Assembly: GCA_964538875.1 (NCBI GenBank)
Contig: CAZIHO010000137.1
Span: 1 to 8,049, forward strand
Reading direction: 5' to 3'
DNA length: 8,049 bases
Origin: CAZIHO01 sp964538875
GTDB taxonomy: Bacteria > Pseudomonadota > Gammaproteobacteria > Chromatiales > Chromatiaceae
The notes under the pieces: generated by a model
Told to the model about the DNA's origin: nothing
Databases searched by the model: none
What the model saw: the letters and a program-made list of their open reading frames with translations, nothing else
In this document: positions 1-4,210 of the stretch, piece after piece
Layout: each line of letters begins with the position of its first letter
How positions within the stretch are numbered: position 1 is the first letter of the stretch
Translations under genes and position numbers: made by a program

Positions 1-760
1 GTCCCTGGCTGCCGCCCATGGGATAACAACCCTTGGGAATCTTGACGAATTTCATGCCGATGCTGTTGCTGAATTCGATAGGCGGCTCCTGACGGAACTT
101 GGCGGTTTCCACCTTGGGGACGCTCGGTTGGGGCTTACCCGGAGCGGCGGCTAGCGCCGGCGCGGCAACCCCGGCCTTGGCCGGAGTCCGCGCTTGCCGG
201 GCGTCAGGGTGGTGACCGCCATACAGTACGGTGAAGGCGTAGATCAGGCCGATGATGCCGATGACCAGCCCGTACACCGGGGCCCCGGAGGCGGGCGGTG
301 GCGGTTCCGGATAGGAGACCGGGGCGGCCGCCACCGGTGCCGGGACCGGTTTGGTGGCGGGTGGCAATGTTTGGGCGGCCGGCGCTGGGCGGGGTGCCGG
401 GCGCGCCTTTGGCGCCGGGTTCTGCACCGGCGCCGACGGAGCGGCGGCGGGCTCTGCCCGGACCGCTGCCGCCGGTGCTGGCCCGGCGGCGCTGACTTGC
501 TGTACCGGATTGGTGGCGGCCTGGGGGGCGGCCGGCTCCGATGGCCCGGCGGCGCTGACCTGCTGCACCGGATTGGTGGCAGTCACTGGTTCGATCGGTT
601 CAGGTGCCTCGGCGGCTTGCGCGTTTGACGGCGAGTCCGGGGCAGAATCCGAACCTGGGCCGGATGCCGGCGCGGCCATGGATTCTGGGTCCGGCGTGGA
701 GGGACCGGCCGCCAGTTGCGCGGCCAAATCCTTGAGGCGGGCTTTCGCTTTGGTTGTCAT
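1..760 (-). CDS. Pro/Ala-rich single-pass membrane protein with FGE/SUMF1 (formylglycine-generating-enzyme-like) domain, partial
   Basis: This partial gene has 253 codons visible from an ATG at 760-758; the 3' end lies beyond the left edge. The start overlaps the ParA stop as ATGA, which indicates translational coupling. Layout by residue: a basic, possibly helical N-terminus (MTTKAKARLKDLAAQL, with K4, K6, R8 and K10); a low-complexity Ala/Pro-rich stretch to about 160 that contains two copies of ATNPVQQVSAAGP (61-73 and 82-94); one hydrophobic helix at about 163-180 (YGLVIGIIGLIYAFTVLY); a second Ala/Pro linker; and from about 230 the sequence FSNSIGMKFVKIPKGCYPMG. That last piece matches the conserved opening of FGE-sulfatase/SUMF1 domains (N-S-x-G-M-x-F-x-x-I-P-x-G-x-x-x-M-G). 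The active-site part of the domain is not visible, so enzymatic activity cannot be judged; many bacterial members are non-catalytic or act as C-type-lectin-like scaffolds. Topology is uncertain: positive charges follow the helix closely, while the N-terminus is also basic. The gene is certain, the domain call is good, and the function is unknown. Confidence 0.8.
   Translation of the reverse strand, partial: MTTKAKARLKDLAAQLAAGPSTPDPESMAAPASGPGSDSAPDSPSNAQAAEAPEPIEPVTATNPVQQVSAAGPSEPAAPQAATNPVQQVSAAGPAPAAAVRAEPAAAPSAPVQNPAPKARPAPRPAPAAQTLPPATKPVPAPVAAAPVSYPEPPPPASGAPVYGLVIGIIGLIYAFTVLYGGHHPDARQARTPAKAGVAAPALAAAPGKPQPSVPKVETAKFRQEPPIEFSNSIGMKFVKIPKGCYPMGGSQG
479..580. repeat. Two copies of a 39-bp direct repeat inside the FGE-domain gene
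   Basis: Units at 479-517 and 542-580 differ at only two of 39 positions (TTGCTGT versus CTGCTGC in the middle) and lie 63 bp apart start to start. On the coding strand each encodes ATNPVQQVSAAGP. Both differences are silent, so the peptide is kept exactly. The repeat lies in the disordered Ala/Pro-rich region before the transmembrane helix. Confidence 0.9.
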
Positions 761-1404
761 TGGATTTTTTCCATGAGGGACTTAGCCAGTTGGGTAAATT
801 CGATCCGGGCTTGGCTGCTCTTGGCGTATTCCGCCAGGGTGAGGCCCACCAGGGCGCTTTCGGCCACGGCGGTGCGCTGTCCCACGCCCGGCAATTGGGA
901 TTCGCCGAACGCCGCCAGGGCTTCCGGCAGGTCCGCCGCCAGGCTGGTGCGGGTGAGTTTGGACGGTACGAAAAACAACTTGGGCGCCCCGCCAGCGGCG
1001 CGCTGCTGTTGCGCCTCCCGCACCAGTTCCAGGGCATCCCGCAAGGCCAGCATGTCCAGAGGCGAGGGTCCCACCGGCAGCAGTACCAGATCTGCCAGCA
1101 ACGCCGCCAGCAGTGCCGGATCCGCCAGCCCCGGCGGGGTATCGATCAACACCCAGTCCGCTTCCCGCCGGGCTTGATGAACTGCGGTCCGAAATTGCTC
1201 CGGCTCGCCGGTATCCACAGGGCGGGTGACGCGACTCAGCAGCCCCTGGCCAGAGTTGGCCCAATGCATCAGGCTTTGTTGCGGGTCTGTATCCAATAGC
1301 CGTACGCCGAATTTCATGGCGGCGAATTCGCCAGCCAAGTGGGCGGTGATGCTGGTTTTCCCAATGCCTCCCTTGCGTCCGGTAACGGCGATGACGGTGG
1401 ACAA
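757..1404 (-). CDS. ParA/MinD-superfamily P-loop ATPase
   Basis: A 215-residue ParA-type ATPase. The deviant Walker A is GRKGGIGKTS, with signature lysine K11 and P-loop lysine K16. Switch I is LLDTDPQQS (D38-S44) and Walker B is WVLIDTPPG (D88). These are all the nucleotide-binding elements of a ParA/MinD dimer-forming ATPase. The protein is short and has no N-terminal DNA-binding domain, as in type Ib partition ATPases and the orphan ParAs that position protein cargo (McdA, ParC and PpfA classes). The start is TTG at 1404-1402, backed by an AGGAG at 1418-1414 with 9-nt spacing. The stop overlaps the next gene's ATG (ATGA). No ParB-like gene or parS-like site was seen, so chromosome or plasmid partition is unlikely. 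The overlapping membrane-anchored FGE-domain protein is the natural candidate partner. The family call is firm; the cargo is inference. Confidence 0.93.
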   Translation of the reverse strand: MSTVIAVTGRKGGIGKTSITAHLAGEFAAMKFGVRLLDTDPQQSLMHWANSGQGLLSRVTRPVDTGEPEQFRTAVHQARREADWVLIDTPPGLADPALLAALLADLVLLPVGPSPLDMLALRDALELVREAQQQRAAGGAPKLFFVPSKLTRTSLAADLPEALAAFGESQLPGVGQRTAVAESALVGLTLAEYAKSSQARIEFTQLAKSLMEKIQ

Positions 1405-1413
1405 AGCGTGTTT

Positions 1414-1418
1414 CTCCT
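1414..1418 (-). promoter_or_regulatory. Shine-Dalgarno for the ParA gene, fixes a TTG start
   Basis: AGGAG on the minus strand lies 9 nt upstream of TTG at 1404-1402. No in-frame ATG is available nearby, and the residues after the TTG (STVIAVTGRKGG) are the expected ParA N-terminus, so the rare start is well supported. Confidence 0.75.
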
Positions 1419-1497
1419 AAAAACGGGGTTACCGGAGATTAACAGGATGGGAAAGGTCCATCCGCAATTTTTTCGCCGTTACCGTCTGCTGCTGTTA

Positions 1498-1523
1498 GGA
1501 CGCCCAGACTCCACCGGGCGCCC
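1498..1523 (-). other. Hairpin between methyltransferase and ParA genes
   Basis: GGGCGCCC and GGGCGTCC on the minus strand pair over 8 bp with one G-U, enclosing a 10-nt loop, 11 bp after the methyltransferase stop. No T-run follows, so it is not a canonical intrinsic terminator. It could stabilise the 3' end or weakly attenuate transcription into ParA. The rest of the 130-bp gap (1405-1534) shows only the ParA ribosome binding site. Confidence 0.35.
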
Positions 1524-1534
1524 CAGGACCGACA

Positions 1535-2224
1535 TCAAAATTCCGTAGCCACTTCCGGGTAAGGTTCGGCCAGCGGCGGAAACCGGGCCGGGCGGCAGTT
1601 GCACCGCAGCACATGGGAATGCCCGAACAGATTGGCCCGGGATTTCTCCAGCACGTCCAACTGGGCGTCCCGGATAAATTCGTTGAGATCCATGTCCGGC
1701 CTGAACCCGGCCAGTCGGGATAGGGGCGACATCAGCCGCTCCAGGTGCCGGATCAGGGGAAGCCGGGAGTGGAAGTGGTTGACGATGAAAATCTCGCCGG
1801 AAGGCTTGCACACCCGCCGCACCTCATGGATCACCTGCACCGGATCCGGCACCACCGACATGACGTACATGGCCACCACCTTATCGAAGCTCTCGTCGTC
1901 GAACTCCAACTGGCCAGCGTCCATTTCCAATAGCGCGTCCACGTTTTCCAATTGGGCTTGATCGACCCGCCGCCGCGCCACCTCCAGCATTTCCGGAGAA
2001 ATATCGATCCCGGTCACCCGAACATCGCGGGGATACAGGGGCAGAGACAGGCCGGTTCCAATACCGACTTCCAGAATCCGGGTGCCTGGCCGCAAATTCA
2101 GGGCCTTGACCACCATTTGCCGGCCGGGACGCAATGCGGGTCCAAATAGAGTGTCGTAGCAACTGGAATAACGATGATAGGTTTGCTGGATACTTTGCAA
2201 GGTGACTTGGTTATTTCGAGACAT
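1535..2224 (-). CDS. Class I SAM-dependent methyltransferase, PmtA-like (probable phosphatidylethanolamine N-methyltransferase)
   Basis: A complete 229-residue Rossmann-fold methyltransferase. Motif I is LEVGIGTGLSLPLYP (51-65) and the acidic ribose-binding residue is D74 in VTGIDISPEML. The post-II region is MDAGQLEFDDESFDKVVAMYVMSVVPDP (101-128), and a motif III-like segment sits at CKPSGEIFIVNHF (139-151). The YDTLFGP near the N-terminus, the GTGLSLPLYP wording and the overall length resemble the Rhodobacter-type PmtA family, which methylates phosphatidylethanolamine towards phosphatidylcholine at the inner face of the membrane. Related soluble class I enzymes (ubiquinone/menaquinone UbiE type and others) share most of these motifs, so the lipid substrate is probable, not proven. 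The ATG start at 2224 has only a weak GAGA-type ribosome binding site. It is preceded by an unusual hairpin cluster and followed after 130 bp by the ParA gene. Confidence 0.85.
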   Translation of the reverse strand: MSRNNQVTLQSIQQTYHRYSSCYDTLFGPALRPGRQMVVKALNLRPGTRILEVGIGTGLSLPLYPRDVRVTGIDISPEMLEVARRRVDQAQLENVDALLEMDAGQLEFDDESFDKVVAMYVMSVVPDPVQVIHEVRRVCKPSGEIFIVNHFHSRLPLIRHLERLMSPLSRLAGFRPDMDLNEFIRDAQLDVLEKSRANLFGHSHVLRCNCRPARFPPLAEPYPEVATEF

Positions 2225-2299
2225 GGGATCTCAATAAAACGAATTGGAATGAATAGGATTGCCGGGCTGATGATCCAGATGATCCTCACAGCCCCCCTG

Positions 2300-2402
2300 G
2301 GGTTGGGCGTCCAACGACCGCGCCCAGCCCGGGTCCCGGCAAGGATTCAACCTGGGACCTGGCCCCGCCCGGGGTCGGGGCCGATCCACCAGGATCGGCC
2401 CC
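2300..2402. repeat. Cluster of three strong hairpins with a competing fourth, intergenic
   Basis: Three consecutive inverted repeats fill the gap between the small membrane-protein gene and the methyltransferase gene. Hairpin A: 2300-2310 pairs with 2320-2330 (about 11 bp, 9-nt loop). Hairpin B: 2329-2339 pairs with 2352-2362 (about 11 bp with two G-T pairs, 12-nt loop). Hairpin C: GGGGCCGATCC (2377-2387) pairs with GGATCGGCCCC (2392-2402), a perfect 11-bp stem with the 4-nt loop ACCA, ending 7 bp from the upstream gene's stop. A fourth stem, GGCCCCG (2361-2367) with CGGGGCC (2376-2382), overlaps arms of B and C and would exclude them. No T-run follows C on the minus strand. Candidate roles are 3'-end protection, a Rho-type or attenuating leader, or a REP-like element. 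Confidence 0.6.
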
Positions 2403-2409
2403 CAGCCGG

Positions 2410-2805
2410 TCAGGGATTCGCCGGCGCCGGGGTCGCCCCGTTCCAGCGGTACAGGTAGTCGCCGACCAGACCGCCGAGCACGCCGCTACTGGCGGTGATC
2501 AAACGGCCGCCGGCGGCGCGGCCAGCCGCGAACAGGGTGCCTTCGGCGGCGCCTCCGGCGGCCAGCATGGGTGTGCCCATGCCGCCGGTGAAGAAGTTCA
2601 ATACGGCGATACCGCCGATGAATCCGAGACCCACCGCCAGTACGCGTCCATCGACCAGGGGTACTTCGGCGGCGGGCGCGCTGGGCGTTGCCACCGGTGC
2701 AGGGGCGGGAGCCGCTGGATCAGCGTTGCTGGTGCTCCATCCTAGGGCGGACAGGCTCAATAGGACGGATAAACATAATGAAGATTTTTTCACTCTTATT
2801 ACCAC
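2410..2805 (-). CDS. Small secreted or membrane protein with signal peptide and glycine-rich hydrophobic segments
   Basis: A 131-residue protein of unknown function. The N-terminus VKKSSLCLSVLLSLSALGW followed by STSNA looks like a Sec signal peptide, with cleavage likely after A28 (S-N-A before D). An Ala/Pro linker follows (29-48), then a Gly-rich hydrophobic segment (about 55-73, VLAVGLGFIGGIAVLNFF), a Gly/Ala-rich middle, and a second short hydrophobic stretch (about 103-118, ITASSGVLGGLVGDYL). The small-residue spacing recalls glycine-zipper membrane proteins, but no named family was recognised. The start is GTG at 2805; a second GTG at 2793 (giving MKKSSLCLSV) is equally plausible and neither has a strong ribosome binding site. 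The gene stands alone on the minus strand, with a 287-bp gap upstream and a hairpin cluster immediately downstream. Confidence 0.7.
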   Translation of the reverse strand: MVIRVKKSSLCLSVLLSLSALGWSTSNADPAAPAPAPVATPSAPAAEVPLVDGRVLAVGLGFIGGIAVLNFFTGGMGTPMLAAGGAAEGTLFAAGRAAGGRLITASSGVLGGLVGDYLYRWNGATPAPANP

Positions 2806-3092
2806 GCGGCTAATTAGTAAGTTGTTGTGCTGCCCAGCGCTAATGAACCTAGCGCCGGTGCCGCTTCCCCAAGGCCGGAAGTTGCGGTGTTGGCCGGCGT
2901 CCGGGGTAGCGCCGCATTTTTCAGCGAATTCCTAACGACTCGGATAAGTGTAGACCGCTCCGGTGGAAAGCTAATGAGGATCATTCATTTTCTTTATCCA
3001 GTGCCTAACAGGATGCGATTGATTTGATGGGGAAAAGGCCATCCGGGGGCGATCCGCCAGTCTCTAATTCGTGGGCAGCGCCGGCCCCCGGC
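2806..3092. other. Intergenic gap upstream of the small membrane-protein gene
   Basis: No convincing gene was found on either strand; short open frames here lack family resemblance and ribosome binding sites. The gap holds a Fur-box-like palindrome at 2970-2988 and an AT-richer patch at about 2970-3030 that contrasts with the GC-rich genes. A GC-rich dyad (GCCGG-CCC-CCGGC, 3080-3092) sits just beyond the SGNH-like gene's stop. No canonical terminator with a T-run follows that dyad. Confidence 0.5.
2970..2988. promoter_or_regulatory. Fur-box-like palindrome
   Basis: AATGA-GGA-TCATT (2973-2985) is a perfect 5-bp dyad. Set against the classical 19-bp Fur consensus GATAATGATAATCATTATC, positions 2970-2988 agree at 13 of 19 bases by hand. 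It lies 165 bp before the GTG of the small membrane-protein gene, in an AT-richer patch, so iron-responsive control of that gene is possible. The distance is long and the match is moderate. Confidence 0.3.
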
Positions 3093-3983
3093 CTAGGGAT
3101 GATGGTTGACCCAGCGGTGATAAAAGCCGTTCAGGAGTGGCACGAACTCCTCGGTGGCTTTTAGGTTGCCCGCCTGGGACGGGTGATCGTCGTCCGGGGC
3201 GCTGGGGTAGGCGAGCAGGTCGGAGGCGCCCATCTGGTGTTCCTCGCGGCCCGCCACCAGGCGGTGGTGAGCGTCCGGATCGGTCAGCAGGTTGTAGAAA
3301 TCGAATACCGCCACGTTGGCGTAGGGGTAGCCGGCGTCCTGGAGCCAGTCGTTCCGCAACCATTCATTGAAGGCACGGGCGTTGGCGCCGTGGCTGTCGT
3401 CCGACAGGGGCGGGGCGGTGATGACGACGAACAACTTGTCGGGCCTTAGTCCGAAATAGCCCAGGATCAGGTTGTACACATATTTGGCATGGCCCACCGT
3501 CAAGCCGGGCTGGGCATCGGGCGAGTCGTCCGGCTGGCCTTCCAGGGCCGAATTGGGGAAGCAGGATTTGAACAGGATGACCTGATTTCTGCGGCCAGAA
3601 TCCGTCGCCCACCGGCTATAGGGGGAGTGTTGCCCGGATTCGGCGGATAGATCGGCCAGGTAGAGGTGGGTAGAGACCCCGGCAAACCATTCCGGCCAGT
3701 CCGGGATGTCAGTGCGGTCGCCGATGCTATTGCGGCCCCAGCCGTAATGGGTGTCGCTGACATAGTAGTTGTTGGCGGCCAGCGCCAGCCCTAAGCCGCC
3801 GTTGTCGTCCGCCAGCCAGTTTTCGCCGGTGGAATGGTGAATGAAGATGAGCTTGACCAGGTGCTGGGGCGGGGTCCCATCCAGATACTCATCCTGCCAG
3901 GGCAGGCTGCCCTGGGCCTGGACGGCCAGTGCCCAGGACAGCCAGGTGAACAACCCGAGGAAACCGAGGTGGTGTTTCGTCAT
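3093..3983 (-). CDS. Exported SGNH/GDSL-hydrolase-like protein
   Basis: A 296-residue protein from ATG at 3983-3981, chosen over a longer frame because GGGAGA lies 5 nt upstream and the first 23 residues form a signal peptide (hydrophobic LGFLGLFTWLSWALA, likely cut after VQA before QG). The mature protein opens with KLIFIHHSTGENWLADDNGGLG (44-65), where S51 sits in the place of the GDS nucleophile block. A distinctive conserved-looking stretch follows (YYVSDTHYGWG, 73-83; IGDRTDIPDWPEWF, 87-100), then VILFKSCFPNSA (135-146). Near the C-terminus is PDDDHPSQAGNLKATEEFVPLLN (263-285), which fits SGNH block V with the D-x-x-H catalytic pair (H267, D264). The family is seen in diverse bacteria but the substrate is unknown; ester hydrolysis on a polysaccharide or lipid in the periplasm is inferred. 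It is divergent from prpE with no evident functional link. Confidence 0.75.
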   Translation of the reverse strand: MTKHHLGFLGLFTWLSWALAVQAQGSLPWQDEYLDGTPPQHLVKLIFIHHSTGENWLADDNGGLGLALAANNYYVSDTHYGWGRNSIGDRTDIPDWPEWFAGVSTHLYLADLSAESGQHSPYSRWATDSGRRNQVILFKSCFPNSALEGQPDDSPDAQPGLTVGHAKYVYNLILGYFGLRPDKLFVVITAPPLSDDSHGANARAFNEWLRNDWLQDAGYPYANVAVFDFYNLLTDPDAHHRLVAGREEHQMGASDLLAYPSAPDDDHPSQAGNLKATEEFVPLLNGFYHRWVNHHP

Positions 3984-3988
3984 GGGGG

Positions 3989-3994
3989 TCTCCC
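3989..3994 (-). promoter_or_regulatory. Shine-Dalgarno deciding the SGNH-like gene start
   Basis: GGGAGA on the minus strand lies 5 nt before ATG 3983-3981. Together with the signal peptide that starts there, it rules out the in-frame ATG-like start 207 bp further upstream at 4190, which would put 69 unlikely residues ahead of a signal sequence. Confidence 0.7.
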
Positions 3995-4047
3995 GAAGCG
4001 GATCGCATCCCGGCGCCTCGCCACCGTGACCAGGAACCAGCCAATCA

Positions 4048-4053
4048 AGTATA
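4048..4053 (-). promoter_or_regulatory. Candidate -10 box for the SGNH-like gene
   Basis: TATACT on the minus strand matches the sigma70 -10 consensus at 5 of 6 positions and would give a 5' leader of about 57 nt. No good -35 was found at 16-18 bp; the nearest hexamer is CAGATG. It is a candidate only. Confidence 0.35.
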
Positions 4054-4149
4054 GGAGCCTTGCCGGGCCGCATCTGACCGATAGATCCCGAAATCAGCCG
4101 CCCCCACCCCTGGGGTAGCGGCCAGGGCTTTATTTTTTGCCGTCGCGGC

Positions 4150-4155
4150 GATAAT
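4150..4155 (+). promoter_or_regulatory. Candidate -10 box for prpE, flanked by a heptamer direct repeat
   Basis: GATAAT matches TATAAT at 5 of 6 positions and would give a leader of about 50 nt to the prpE start. Upstream TTTATT/CTTTAT around 4128-4134 is a weak -35. The heptamer GTCGCGG occurs at 4142-4148 and again at 4156-4162, closely flanking the box, which is a typical place for a repressor or activator to bind. Confidence 0.35.
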
Positions 4156-4198
4156 GTCGCGGGGCTAGCAACAATACCTAGATAAACCACACTGAATG

Positions 4199-4203
4199 AG
4201 GAG
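4199..4203 (+). promoter_or_regulatory. Shine-Dalgarno for prpE
   Basis: AGGAG lies 7 nt before ATG 4211. The in-frame ATG at 4196 would overlap this site and add only MRRLP, so 4211 is the better start. Confidence 0.85.
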
Positions 4204-4210
4204 ACTCCCC

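Noticed and set aside
194..776. Long plus-strand open frames opposite the FGE-domain gene
   Set aside because: They are Gly/Arg/Ala-rich antisense products of GC-rich codons; the minus-strand frame is continuous, coupled to ParA and carries a recognisable domain.
757..1404. Plasmid or chromosome partition locus
   Set aside because: There is no ParB-like gene, no parS-type repeats and no replication gene in the window; the overlapping partner is a membrane protein.
2827..3027. 66-codon plus-strand frame in the 2806-3092 gap
   Set aside because: It has no ribosome binding site and no recognisable motif, and it crosses the Fur-like site.
3020..3092. Terminator for the SGNH-like gene
   Set aside because: The GCCGG-CCC-CCGGC dyad next to the stop has no T-run; a short TTTT on the minus strand near 3035 has no convincing stem directly before it.
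3984..4190. 69-residue N-terminal extension of the SGNH-like protein
   Set aside because: A signal peptide with its own ribosome binding site begins at 3983; the extension is Pro/Gly-rich and covers the promoter region.
4196..4210. ATG at 4196 as the prpE start
   Set aside because: It would consume the AGGAG ribosome binding site at 4199-4203 and adds five residues not typical of PrpE.
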